Notes: generated by a model not told the origin, from the letters alone. DNA of 33,147 bases from JAITWN01 sp964581365 (GCA_964581365.1 CAZOOF010000021.1:1-33147), one strand, 5' to 3'; shown: positions 22,948-31,907, numbered from the stretch's first letter. A program made the numbers and translations.

Positions 22948-24438
22948 TCAGGTCTCCGGCTTCATCAGCGGGAACAGCAGCACGTCCCGGATGGAAGCGG
23001 AATTGGTGAAGAGCATGACCAGCCGGTCGATGCCGATGCCCTCGCCCGCGGTAGGCGGCATGCCGTACTCGAGGGCGCGGATATAGTCGGCGTCAAACAG
23101 CATCGCCTCGTCGTCGCCCGCGTGACGCGCGGCCAGCTGCTGGTGGAAACGCTCGGCCTGGTCTTCCGGGTCGTTGAGCTCGGTGAAGCCATTGGCGATC
23201 TCACGCCCGGCGATGAACAGCTCGAAGCGGTCGGTCACTTCCGGATCGGCATCGTTGCGCCGCGCCAGCGGTGACACCTCGGTCGGATAGGCGGTAATGA
23301 AGGTCGGATCGGCAAGCTTTTCCTCCACCGTCGCTTCGAAAAGCTCGAGCTGGAGCTTGCCGAGACCCCAGCTCTCGTTGACCTTGATACGCATCGCGCT
23401 CAGCACCTCGGCCAGGCGGCTGCGGTCGTCGAGCACGGCCGGGTCGAGGCCGGGGTTGTACTCGATGATGGCGTCGCGCACGGTCAGGCGCCGGAACGGA
23501 TGGCTGAAGTCCAGACGCTGCCCCTGATATTCGATGATGCCGTCTTCGGAAAACTCACGGGCCAGTCCGCGCAGCATCTCCTCGGTGAAATCCATCAGCT
23601 CGTGATACTCGGCATAGGCCTGATAGAACTCGAGCATGGTGAATTCCGGATTGTGCCGCGTGGACACGCCCTCATTGCGGAAGTTGCGATTGATCTCGAA
23701 CACCCGCTCGAAACCGCCGACCACCAGGCGCTTCAGATAGAGCTCGGGCGCGATGCGCAGGTACAGCGGGATGTCGAGCGCATTGTGATGGGTGACGAAC
23801 GGCCGCGCCGCGGCGCCGCCGGGGATCGCCTGCATCATCGGCGTCTCGACTTCGAGGAAGTCGCGTTCGACGAGGAAGCGGCGCACGAACTCCACGATCC
23901 GGCTGCGACGCCGGAAAGTTTCGCGCACCTCCGCGTTCATGATCAGATCGAGATAGCGCTGACGGTAACGGATCTCGGTATCGACGATGCCGTGATACTT
24001 CTCCGGCAGGGGCCGCAAGGCCTTGGCTAGCAGCCGGATCGCCTCCACCCGCACCGACAGCTCGCCCGCGCGCGTGCGGAACACCACGCCCTCGACGCCG
24101 AGGATGTCGCCGATGTCCCACTTCTTGAAGTCTTCGTATCCGGCTTCCGAAATGACATCGCGCTGCACGTAGACCTGAATCTGACCCGACATGTCCTGCA
24201 GATGCGCGAACGCCGCCTTGCCCATCACCCGGCGGGTCATCATGCGTCCCGCGATTTTCACGCGATGGGGTTCCGCGTCCAGGGATGCCGCGTCCTGATC
24301 GCCGTAACGGGAGTGCAGACCGGCGGCGAGCGCATCGCGGCGAAATTCCGCCGGATAGGCCAGGCCGCGCGCGCGCAACTCGCCGAGCTTCTCGCGGCGC
24401 AGGATTATCTGTTCATTGTCGGATGTATCGATGGTCAT
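22948..24438 (-). CDS. lysS: Lysyl-tRNA synthetase, class II
   Basis: A 496-residue class II synthetase that charges tRNA-Lys. The N-terminal OB-fold anticodon-binding domain (about 60-150) is followed by the catalytic core with motif 2 (FEINRNFRNEGVSTRHNPEF) and motif 3 (GIGIDRLVML, near 465). The C-terminus SIRDVLLFPLMKPE is standard. GAGGAC sits just before the ATG at 24438. It follows prfB by 95 bases, the prfB-lysS order conserved in many Proteobacteria including E. coli. Confidence 0.98.
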   Translation of the reverse strand: MTIDTSDNEQIILRREKLGELRARGLAYPAEFRRDALAAGLHSRYGDQDAASLDAEPHRVKIAGRMMTRRVMGKAAFAHLQDMSGQIQVYVQRDVISEAGYEDFKKWDIGDILGVEGVVFRTRAGELSVRVEAIRLLAKALRPLPEKYHGIVDTEIRYRQRYLDLIMNAEVRETFRRRSRIVEFVRRFLVERDFLEVETPMMQAIPGGAAARPFVTHHNALDIPLYLRIAPELYLKRLVVGGFERVFEINRNFRNEGVSTRHNPEFTMLEFYQAYAEYHELMDFTEEMLRGLAREFSEDGIIEYQGQRLDFSHPFRRLTVRDAIIEYNPGLDPAVLDDRSRLAEVLSAMRIKVNESWGLGKLQLELFEATVEEKLADPTFITAYPTEVSPLARRNDADPEVTDRFELFIAGREIANGFTELNDPEDQAERFHQQLAARHAGDDEAMLFDADYIRALEYGMPPTAGEGIGIDRLVMLFTNSASIRDVLLFPLMKPET

Positions 24439-24533
24439 GTCCTCGTCACCGCGATCACGTCACTTCGGTCAGGAGTGGCGAAGGCCAGGCATGGCGCCCG
24501 GAGGCGGTTGCGCCCGTCCCTCACCGGCTCACG

Positions 24534-25632
24534 TTACAGTCCTTCTTTCAGGCTCGCCTCGATGAACCGGTCGAGGTCACCATCCAGGACGGCCTGCGGG
24601 TTGCCGGTTTCGACTCCGGTGCGCAGGTCCTTGATGCGGGACTGGTCGAGCACGTAGGAGCGGATCTGGCTGCCCCAGCCGATGTCGCTCTTGGTTTCTT
24701 CCAGCGCCTGCTGTTCGGCGCGGCGCTTGTTCAGTTCGAGCTCGTAGAGCTTGGAGCGCAGCTGCGCCATGGCGGTCGCGCGATTCTTGTGCTGGGAACG
24801 GTCGCTCTGGCAAGCCACGACGATACCCGAGGGCACGTGCGTGATCCGGATCGCCGACTCAGTACGGTTGACGTGCTGACCGCCGGCGCCGCTCGCCCGG
24901 TAGGTGTCGACCTCCAGGTCCGCGGGATTGATCTCGATCTCGATGCTGTCGTCGATTTCAGGAGTGACGTAAACCGAAGCGAACGAGGTATGACGACGGT
25001 TGCCGGAATCGAAAGGCGACTTGCGGACCAGGCGATGGACACCGGTTTCGGTGCGCAGCCAGCCATAGGCGTAAGGGCCTTCGAACTTGACGGTGGCGCT
25101 CTTGATACCCGCGACCTCGCCCGCCGAAAGCTCGATGATCTCGGTCTTGAAACCATGCCGCTCGCCCCAGCGCAGATACATGCGCAGCAGCATCTCGGCC
25201 CAGTCCTGAGCCTCGGTGCCGCCCGATCCGGCCTGGATGTCGAGGAATGCGTTGTTGGCGTCGGCCTCACCCGAGAACATGCGCTGGAACTCGAGCGTCT
25301 TCAGCTCCCTCTCCAGCTTCTCCAGATCGGCGGCGACCGCGGCCACTGTGTCCGGATCGTCCTCCTCGGCGACCAGCTCGATCAGTTCCGCGGCGTCGCG
25401 CAGCCCCTGCTCGAGAACGACATAGGTGTCGACCACCCGCTCGAGCTGGGCGCGTTCCCGGCCGAGCTCCTGCGCGCGCGCGCTGTCATTCCAGACCTTG
25501 GGATCCTCGAGCTCACGCCGGACCTCGATCAGACGTTCCTGGCGTCGATCGACGTCAAAGATACCTCCGCAGGTCAGCGAGCCTTGCCCGCATATCCTTG
25601 ATCTGACTGGTGACGGCGTTGAGTTCAAGCAT
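24534..25632 (-). CDS. prfB: Peptide chain release factor 2, with programmed +1 frameshift
   Basis: RF2 ends translation at UGA and UAA codons. The gene starts at ATG 25632 and reads 25 codons to CTT (25560-25558), where an in-frame TGA follows (25557-25555). A +1 shift skips one T and continues from GAC (25556) to the stop at 24534, giving 365 residues, the same as E. coli RF2. The shift site GGTATCTTTGAC with an upstream GGAGG is the classical one, which lets RF2 level control its own synthesis. SPF (codon recognition) and GGQ (in SGAGGQHVNRTES, peptidyl hydrolysis) are intact. It lies between recJ and lysS. Confidence 0.97.
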
Positions 25633-25668
25633 CGTGGAATCCATTGGAACGAACGTGGGAAACAGGAA

Positions 25669-25698
25669 ATTGTACAGCAAGCGCGGTAAAAAGTTGAA
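25669..25698 (-). promoter_or_regulatory. Probable promoter of prfB
   Basis: On the minus strand TTCAAC (25698-25693) is followed after 18 bases by TACAAT (25674-25669), a five-of-six match to the -10 consensus. Transcription would start near 25662, 30 bases before the prfB ATG. The AT-rich patch is distinct in otherwise GC-rich DNA. The remainder of the 136-base gap to recJ shows nothing else clear. Confidence 0.5.
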
Positions 25699-25768
25699 AA
25701 CAAGCTGAGCATGGGCCGCGGGCATGCAGGACGCACCGCGCCCCCTATCCTCCTCCCGGGCCCGTTCC

Positions 25769-27502
25769 CTATGCTATGTGCTCGACCACCAGCTGCGCGC
25801 TGCAGCGTCCGCGGTACTCGTTGACGTCGAGCCGGTAGACGATGTGCAGGGGGCCACCGGCGCTGGCGCGATCCCAGTCCTGCTCGCGATTGAAAGCGAT
25901 CGCATCCAGCGCCTGTCCGCTGCCCGGATGAGAGAGCCGCATTTTCAGATGCCGCTCGCCGACCAGCCGGCAATCGCTGACATGGAAAGCGCCATCGAAC
26001 ATCGGCTCAGGAAAGCCGTGCCCCCAGGGACCGGCGTCCTGGAGCAGCCGGGCGACATCCAGACTGAGCTCGTCGGCGGCGAGTTCGCCATCGCTATAGA
26101 TCACCCCGCGCAGCTCCGCCGGATCCACGCGCCGCCGCACCTCGTCCTCGAAAGCGGCGGCAAAGACGGGAAAATCCTCCGTGCGCAGGCTCAGCCCCGC
26201 GGCCATCGCATGGCCGCCAAACTTCGGCACCAGGCCTGGACAGCTCGCCGCCACCGCTTCCAGGCAGTCGCGGATGTGCAGGCCGGGAATCGACCGCGCC
26301 GAGCCCTTGATTTCACCGTCACCAGCCGGAGCGAAGCAGATCGCGGGCCGATGGGTACGCTCGCGGATACGTGAAGCGAGGATGCCGATCACGCCCTGAT
26401 GCCAGTCCTCGTGATACAGACATACCGATACCGCAGAAGCAGCGGCGCAATCACCCAGCGCGGCCTCGTCGATCGACGCCAGCGCCTGTGTCTGCATCTC
26501 GCGCTCGATGCGACGGCGGTCCCGGTTGAGCCCGTCGAGCTGCTGTGCCATGGCCTGCGCCTGTCCGTCATCGTCGGCGAGCAGACATTCGATGCCCAGC
26601 GACATGTCCTCCAGACGTCCGGCGGCATTGAGACGCGGGCCGAGGGCAAAGCCGAGGTCGGCAGCGCTCAGGCGCTCGCAGCGCCGGCCCGCGACTTCGG
26701 CCAGGGCACGGATGCCAGGACAGCACAGCCCACGGCGGATACGGGCCAGGCCCTGCGCCACCAGGATGCGATTGTTGCGATCCAGCACCGCGACATCTGC
26801 CACTGTGCCGAGCGCGACCAGATCCAGCAGATCCGCAAGCCGCGGCTCCACCAGTCCCCGGGCGGCGAGCCAGCCCGAATCGCGCAGGCGCCGCCGCAGC
26901 GCCAGCATGACGTAGAAGATCACCCCGACGCCGGCCAGATGCTTACTGGGAAAATCATCTCCCGGCTGGTTCGGATTGACGATGACCGCAGCCGCGGGCA
27001 GCTCGGCCCCGGGCAGGTGATGGTCGGTCACCAGCACCGGGATGCCCAGCGCATTTGCGGCGCGCACGCCCTCGATGCTGGAAATGCCATTGTCCACGGT
27101 CACGATCAGCGCTGGCCGGCGCTGCGCCGCCAGGGCGACGATCTCGGGAGTAAGGCCATAGCCGTATTCGAAGCGGTTGGGCACCAGATAGCCGACGTCT
27201 CTCGCACCGAGGGCACGCAGCGCCCTTACCGCAAGCGCGCAACTGGTCGCGCCATCGGCATCGAAGTCTCCGACGATCAGGATGCGCCCGTCCCGCTCCA
27301 GGGTAGCGTGGAGGAGTTCCGCCGCCTGCTCGCAACCGGAAAGCATTTCCGGCGGATACAGATGTCCCAGCGCGCAGTCGACCTCGGCGGCCGAACGCAC
27401 GGCGCGGGCCGCATAGACGCGGCGCAGCACTGGATGCAGATCGCGGGGCCAGTCCACGGCCTGGGGCGGCGCCTCACGCCGCCGAATCACGATATCGTTC
27501 AT
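25769..27502 (-). CDS. recJ: Single-stranded-DNA-specific exonuclease RecJ
   Basis: A 577-residue 5'-3' exonuclease of recombination and mismatch repair. DHH-superfamily metal residues are visible: D79 and D81 (VGDFDADGATS), D137 (VTVDNG) and the DHH at 160-162 (VTDHHLPG), plus LVALGTVADV further on. The later segment KGSARSIPGLHIRD-type and FGGHAMAAGLS represent the DHHA1 region. The C-terminal OB-fold ends at residue 577. ATG 27502 is used, nine bases after the upstream gene's stop; it lacks a clear ribosome site, so coupling to the upstream gene is likely. A GTG 51 bases upstream is less probable. Confidence 0.96.
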   Translation of the reverse strand: MNDIVIRRREAPPQAVDWPRDLHPVLRRVYAARAVRSAAEVDCALGHLYPPEMLSGCEQAAELLHATLERDGRILIVGDFDADGATSCALAVRALRALGARDVGYLVPNRFEYGYGLTPEIVALAAQRRPALIVTVDNGISSIEGVRAANALGIPVLVTDHHLPGAELPAAAVIVNPNQPGDDFPSKHLAGVGVIFYVMLALRRRLRDSGWLAARGLVEPRLADLLDLVALGTVADVAVLDRNNRILVAQGLARIRRGLCCPGIRALAEVAGRRCERLSAADLGFALGPRLNAAGRLEDMSLGIECLLADDDGQAQAMAQQLDGLNRDRRRIEREMQTQALASIDEAALGDCAAASAVSVCLYHEDWHQGVIGILASRIRERTHRPAICFAPAGDGEIKGSARSIPGLHIRDCLEAVAASCPGLVPKFGGHAMAAGLSLRTEDFPVFAAAFEDEVRRRVDPAELRGVIYSDGELAADELSLDVARLLQDAGPWGHGFPEPMFDGAFHVSDCRLVGERHLKMRLSHPGSGQALDAIAFNREQDWDRASAGGPLHIVYRLDVNEYRGRCSAQLVVEHIA

Positions 27503-27510
27503 GCAGGAGG

Positions 27511-28542
27511 TCAGTCGGGCCTGTATCTGTGCACGGGACGGACGCGCCGCCACCAGCGCCAGCGCATCCCCCGCCGGCTGACATCATACGCTGTGCCGCC
27601 GCCAGGGCAAATTCGCAGCCCCGCGAGCGCGCCAGAGCGCAGCGCGGCGGCGAGTGGAGCAATCCAGCGCTCATGGGTTTCGGTAACGAGCTCACGCCAG
27701 CGCTCGATGGCGCCAAGACGCAAAGGCTCGCGCAACACGTCCATATAGAGCAGATGATCGCCATCGGCGGCGGCGTGCAGCCAGGCGGCGGCACCCTCGG
27801 GCAGGGCTGCGGCCTGGGCGCCGGAGTTGAGCGCGAGGCCGCGCACATAGGGATCATCGCTCCACACCATGGTGCGAGAGACCGGTGAAGCGGAGCCGGC
27901 CGTCGGCAGCTCGCCCCCGCCCCAGAACCACAAGCCGTTGATCTCCGGCTGGCCGGCCGCCCGGCGCGCGGCGTTGACCGGGCTCGCATGCAGCACCATC
28001 TGCACATGATTGATGAGCCGCCGCCATGCCAGCGCATCCTCGCCTTCAGGCATATGCGGATAGAGATCGGCGCCAATCACCATGGGCAGAGGCGTGAACC
28101 GTACCCGGGGCGAATCCGGCCAGTTCATGTACCAGCGCGATGGCGCCAGCGCCTGGGGCAGCAGCCCCTCTTCGGCCATTTCCCGCGCGATCTCGGCGCA
28201 GAGCGCCTGCGCCTCGGCCGCGCTGATCGCCAGCGTCGAGGTTCCTCCCATCACCGTCCGGTCGATGCCCGCACTGATATGCACCGGATCGGCGCGCAGC
28301 CAATAGCCGGCGCGGCGTTCTCCAGTCTCCCCGAGCAGGGCGAGAGGCGCCACGGGCACATCATCGCCGGACAGACCGAAAAGACCTGCCAGAGCGCTCT
28401 CCGCCTCCCGCCGGGGATGCTCCCGGCGAGTCCCGCGCGCATAGAGCCGCGCCAGCTCACCGAGCTCCAGTCCCTCGAAAGCCAGCGCAGCGCCACGCTC
28501 GGGACCTGACAGCCCCGGAATCCACAGGGTCAGTACACGCAC
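27511..28542 (-). CDS. RpfE-like / phosphoglycerate-mutase-like protein upstream of recJ
   Basis: A 343-residue protein that I match to the COG4255 / RpfE-type family found next to recJ in Xanthomonas and other gammaproteobacteria. Such proteins are often labelled phosphoglycerate mutase because of similarity to alkaline-phosphatase-superfamily mutases. The central GLWFWGGGELP is a recognisable family block, and SPSRWYMNW-like and PHMPEGEDALAWRRLINHVQ segments are typical. The start is a GTG at 28542, with GGAG seven bases before it. Catalytic activity has not been shown to my knowledge, and the metal residues expected of a true mutase are not obvious here. Co-transcribed with recJ. Confidence 0.7.
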   Translation of the reverse strand: MRVLTLWIPGLSGPERGAALAFEGLELGELARLYARGTRREHPRREAESALAGLFGLSGDDVPVAPLALLGETGERRAGYWLRADPVHISAGIDRTVMGGTSTLAISAAEAQALCAEIAREMAEEGLLPQALAPSRWYMNWPDSPRVRFTPLPMVIGADLYPHMPEGEDALAWRRLINHVQMVLHASPVNAARRAAGQPEINGLWFWGGGELPTAGSASPVSRTMVWSDDPYVRGLALNSGAQAAALPEGAAAWLHAAADGDHLLYMDVLREPLRLGAIERWRELVTETHERWIAPLAAALRSGALAGLRICPGGGTAYDVSRRGMRWRWWRRVRPVHRYRPD

Positions 28543-28582
28543 ATTTCACTCCTCATCGCAGGATGGCGTCAGCATACCGGAT

Positions 28583-29008
28583 TCATCGCGGCCAGCAGTC
28601 AGGGTCGGCCGGCTGGCCCGGAACCGGACCGGCAGCATCGACGGCAAAGGCTCCGCAGGCGTCACGGGCCTGATCGCTCCCGGGACGCGGTTCGGCGACC
28701 GCCAGATACCCTGCTTCGGCTGTCGCCGGCTCGAGCAGACGCAGGCGATAGTGCGCCTGCGGCGAATCCACCTCCTCGCCGGCATAGCCGAGCTCGACCA
28801 GATGCTCGGCGTAACGGTGGTACCCGGCGCGGTATCGCTCCTGACGCATCTGGACCTGCTGCAGCGCGGTCACCGCGTCCATGCGCCGCGCCTTGCGCAG
28901 ACTGTCGGTGTATGCGGGCCAGGCAATCGTCACCAGCACCGCCATGATGGCCATCGCAGTCAGCAGCTCGATCAGGGTGATTCCCATCGCTGCGTCACCG
29001 CGCGTCAT
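28583..29008 (-). CDS. pilE: Type IV pilin-like protein PilE
   Basis: A 141-residue prepilin. The short leader MTRGDAAMG ends in the glycine cut by prepilin peptidase. The mature protein starts ITLIELLTAMAIMAVLV with Glu at position 5, then a long N-terminal helix and a globular domain. Two cysteines near the end (DACGAF and DCWPR) likely make the D-loop disulfide of PilE-type minor pilins. ATG 29008 is chosen for the standard leader length; in-frame ATGs at 29053 and 29068 would give an unusually long leader. It is divergent from the fimT operon and 40 bases upstream of the rpfE-like gene. Confidence 0.85.
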   Translation of the reverse strand: MTRGDAAMGITLIELLTAMAIMAVLVTIAWPAYTDSLRKARRMDAVTALQQVQMRQERYRAGYHRYAEHLVELGYAGEEVDSPQAHYRLRLLEPATAEAGYLAVAEPRPGSDQARDACGAFAVDAAGPVPGQPADPDCWPR

Positions 29009-29198
29009 GCCGGACGCCCATCCCGCTCTCTTCTTCCCGTGCTTCCCACTCATCGTTCGGCCATCCATGGCTGGGCACGCGTCCGTTTCCGCCCTCTCCG
29101 CAGCGCGTTCGCGCGTGCTTCAATCGCTCTGCATGGCTTGCGCCGGGATCGTAGTCATGCCGGCGGCGCACATCAACTCGCCACAGGAAGGATTGCGC
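29009..29198. other. Divergent region between pilE and the minor-pilin operon
   Basis: This 190-base gap should hold promoters for both pilin transcripts. I found no convincing sigma70 or sigma54 boxes and no clear inverted repeat. An AGGAAGG ribosome site (29185-29191) precedes fimT. In-frame reading through it is open on both strands but shows no conserved protein. Confidence 0.4.
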
Positions 29199-29705
29199 AT
29201 GGAAACCTGGCGTGGATACACCCTCATCGAAACACTGATGGTGCTGGCGATGCTGGCAATCGTGGCGACCGCGAGCATCCCTGCCTTCTCCGGACTCGTC
29301 GACCGCCAGCGGCTGCGCGCCGCCGCCACCGCGGTCCACGATGTGTTTCACTCGGCACGCGCCGAGTCACTGCGTCGCAGCGCGGCGATCAGCGTCGCCG
29401 TGAATGCGGACGAAAACCGCTGGTGTCTCGCCCTGAGCGACGGCGGAGCATGCGACTGCCTGCAGCCTGGCGCATGCCGTCTCGGCGAGCACGAGGCGCC
29501 GGTCATCAGTAGCGAACGCTTTCCCGGAGTCAGCCTGAGCAGCAACTTTCCGGCTGGCGCCGCCGCCTTCCACCCGCCGCGCGGCACCGGCACGCCGGGC
29601 ACGGCGCAACTGCGGAATCGGGCGGGACGGGCGGAACTGGTGGTCAGCAGCCTCGGGCGCATCCGCAGCTGCGCCTCCCCCGCCTTTGCGCGCCCGCCAT
29701 GCTGA
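29199..29705 (+). CDS. fimT: GspH/FimT-family minor pseudopilin
   Basis: A 168-residue prepilin with leader METWRG and mature N-terminus YTLIETLMVLAMLAIVATA, with Glu at position 5. The globular part follows the GspH/FimT pattern (RAAATAVHDVFHSARAES). FimT-type proteins prime the pilus tip, and some bind DNA for uptake in competent bacteria. The ATG at 29199 has a good AGGAAGG seven bases upstream. First of four co-oriented minor-pilin genes; its stop overlaps pilW by seven bases. Confidence 0.85.
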   Translation: METWRGYTLIETLMVLAMLAIVATASIPAFSGLVDRQRLRAAATAVHDVFHSARAESLRRSAAISVAVNADENRWCLALSDGGACDCLQPGACRLGEHEAPVISSERFPGVSLSSNFPAGAAAFHPPRGTGTPGTAQLRNRAGRAELVVSSLGRIRSCASPAFARPPC

Positions 29706-30364
29706 ACCGAGGCCGGCGCCCATGGCTCGCACCGCGATCGCTCCTGCGCGGACATACCCTGAGTGAACTGCTGATCGCCAGCGCCATTGGGATCTTCATC
29801 CTCGGGGGATTACTGCACACCCATGCGCTCCACACCGGCGAGGCAAGATCGCTGCTCGCCGAGGCCCGCCTGCATCGGGCGCTGGCGGAGGCCGCCGCGC
29901 TCATTACGGGAGAACTGCGACGCGCCGGTTATTGGAGCCGCGCGCGGGAGATCCTGAACGGCGCCAGCAACGGCTACACCGATATCCGCATCATCGACGA
30001 GGACTGCATCCTTTACAGCTATGAGCGCGAGGCAAACTCCAGCGATGGCGTGCCGGGGAACGACGAGCGTTTCGGCCTGCGGCTACGGGGCGGCGCCCTG
30101 CAGATGAAAAGCAGCGACAGCTGCGGTGCGGGCGGCTGCGCCGACTGCGAGGGAGGCGTGTGGTGGGCGATGACCGATCCGGCCAGCATCACCGTCAGCG
30201 GGCTCGCCTTTGCGCTGGAGACTCACCAGCGCAGCCTCCCGGACGGAAGAACCGTCACCGCCCGCAGCGTGCGTTACGCGCTCACGGCCGCGCTGACTGA
30301 AGAACCTGGCCTTAGCGCCACTCTCGCCGGAGCCGCCGATGTGCGCAACGATGAAATCAACTGA
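29699..30364 (+). CDS. pilW: PilW-like minor pilin
   Basis: A 221-residue prepilin. A basic leader of 18 residues ends in RG, followed by HTLSELLIASAIGIFILGGL with Glu at position 5. The downstream GELRRAGYWSRA block is the hallmark of the PilW family. A cysteine-rich loop (DSCGAGGCADCEGG) lies near residue 140. PilW takes part in the tip complex that primes type IV pilus assembly. It overlaps fimT upstream and the PilX-like gene downstream. Confidence 0.85.
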   Translation: MLNRGRRPWLAPRSLLRGHTLSELLIASAIGIFILGGLLHTHALHTGEARSLLAEARLHRALAEAAALITGELRRAGYWSRAREILNGASNGYTDIRIIDEDCILYSYEREANSSDGVPGNDERFGLRLRGGALQMKSSDSCGAGGCADCEGGVWWAMTDPASITVSGLAFALETHQRSLPDGRTVTARSVRYALTAALTEEPGLSATLAGAADVRNDEIN

Positions 30365-31370
30365 AGCATCGCCGGGCAAGGGCGCTGGGAGCATTCTTCC
30401 GATCACTGCCCTGGTGCTTTTCTGCATGGCGATCCTCGCCCTCTGGGTGGCGCAGTCGCAGCTGACGGCATTGCAGCTTGCCGGTGGGGAGACGCGGGCG
30501 CGGGAACTGTTCGCGGCAGCCGGAACGGCGCTGGAAACCGCGCTGCTTCAGTCGGCGATCCTGCTCGACAATGAGCCGCCGGATTTCGACGACAACGGCC
30601 GCTTTCGTGTTGCCGGACCGGCCGGAACTGAAGGCGGCTGGCGTTACGAAACTCACATCCACAACGAGACTCTGCTTCCCTTCCAGCATCGTTTGGTGGA
30701 GATCGAAGCCAAAGCGCTGGACGGGAGCGGAGGCGTTCGTCGCCAGCGCCTGCAGGCGCGGCTGCACCCATGGCTGGCCGCCATCCCTTCGGCGCCGCTG
30801 ATCGCGTATCGCGCGGTATCGCTGCCAGGGGAGGTCAGTCTGCGCAGCGCGTCCGGTGATGTTCTCGCCTGGAGCGGTGGCGACTTCACCGCGCCCGCAG
30901 CGCTGCTCGATGCGCCCGGCCCTCTCCGCTGCCCGCCTGCCGGGGTCTGCAACCGGCACGGCGTGCTCGCCGCTCACGACCGCGACGCCGCCTTCGAGCA
31001 CTGGTTCGCGCGCGAGCGCGACACCCTGCGGGCGCTGTCCACCTGGCATGCCGATCTTGAGTGGCTGGAAGCGGATGACGGCACCATCATCGAAGGCAGC
31101 GCCGATTACGGCAGCGCAGCCGCGCCGCGGCTGCTCATTGTAGCCGGCGACCTCGAAGTGCGCGGCATGCTCACCATGCACGGCCTGCTGTACGTCGACG
31201 GCACGCTGCAGGAAGGCAACGGCAGCATCACCGTATACGGCGCCATGGTCATTGCCGGCGATGCAGTGCATCAGGGTCCGATGACGATCGATTACCAGCC
31301 CGATGCCCTGCAGACGCTGACACAGCGCGGAAGCTATGTGCGCATTCCCGGCAGCTGGAATGATTTCTGA
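30339..31370 (+). CDS. PilX-like minor pilin with an enlarged C-terminal domain
   Basis: A 343-residue protein. Its N-terminus ends in GAG before a hydrophobic helix SILPITALVLFCMAILAL, like PilX prepilins, but position 5 after the likely cut is isoleucine or proline rather than glutamate. After a polar middle region, residues about 255-320 contain short glycine-punctuated beta strands (LIVAGDLEVRG, LLYVDGTLQ, ITVYGAMVIAG) that resemble a right-handed beta-helix. The start at 30339 is favoured by GGAG seven bases upstream; ATG 30351 is an alternative. It overlaps pilW by 26 bases. Gene order and N-terminus support PilX; the C-terminal extension is of unknown function. Confidence 0.7.
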   Translation: MCATMKSTEASPGKGAGSILPITALVLFCMAILALWVAQSQLTALQLAGGETRARELFAAAGTALETALLQSAILLDNEPPDFDDNGRFRVAGPAGTEGGWRYETHIHNETLLPFQHRLVEIEAKALDGSGGVRRQRLQARLHPWLAAIPSAPLIAYRAVSLPGEVSLRSASGDVLAWSGGDFTAPAALLDAPGPLRCPPAGVCNRHGVLAAHDRDAAFEHWFARERDTLRALSTWHADLEWLEADDGTIIEGSADYGSAAAPRLLIVAGDLEVRGMLTMHGLLYVDGTLQEGNGSITVYGAMVIAGDAVHQGPMTIDYQPDALQTLTQRGSYVRIPGSWNDF

Positions 31371-31845
31371 CCGCTGCGCGCATGGGGCGGCGCGACAGGC
31401 TTCGCGGCACGAGCGGGGCTATCTCATGGTGGAAGCCCTGGCTGCCCTGCTCATCGCCGCGGGCGCGATCGCTTCCCTGCATGCGCTTCACATCACCCTG
31501 ATCCGTGACAGCCGGCTGGCTGCGGAACACAGCTTCGCCAGCGCATGGGCCGAACAGGGCCTGGAAACCACGCTCACCGTCCTCCGTGCCGGCGCGCTGG
31601 TCCCCGGGCTGGAAACTTCCCGCTGGCCGCCTGCAGACGACACCTCGGACCCTCAGCCGGTCTACTGGCGCCAGATCGAGCTGACCGCCGCGGGCGAAGC
31701 CCTGCGCGTCGAAATCAGCGTCGCCTGGCCTCATCCCGACGCCCCTCCACCGCGCCGCATCCTGATGTCCGCGACCGTCCGCCCGGGCGCTGCGGCTGAC
31801 AGCGGTCGGATCCCTGACAGCAGCCTGCCGGTCATTTCACCCTGA
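31360..31845 (+). CDS. pilV: PilV-like minor pilin
   Basis: A 161-residue prepilin with a 20-residue leader ending in RG and a mature N-terminus YLMVEALAALLIAAGAIASL, again with Glu at position 5, as in PilV/GspI-type pilins (VEALAAL). The remainder is a small globular domain. ATG 31360 is used because it overlaps the preceding stop by 11 bases; ATG 31336 would give a much longer leader. It is the last gene of the fimT-pilW-pilX-pilV unit. No pilY1 gene follows, unlike in Pseudomonas. Confidence 0.8.
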   Translation: MISDRCAHGAARQASRHERGYLMVEALAALLIAAGAIASLHALHITLIRDSRLAAEHSFASAWAEQGLETTLTVLRAGALVPGLETSRWPPADDTSDPQPVYWRQIELTAAGEALRVEISVAWPHPDAPPPRRILMSATVRPGAAADSGRIPDSSLPVISP

Positions 31846-31907
31846 GCGGGAAATTTGCCCCGCACGCCTGATCGTTTCTGTCGCCCAGCAGCGACATGAC
31901 GAGCTTA

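Noticed and set aside
29085..29150. Sigma54-like sequences before the fimT operon
   Set aside because: GGCACG occurs but the GC at the -12 position is missing at the proper spacing.
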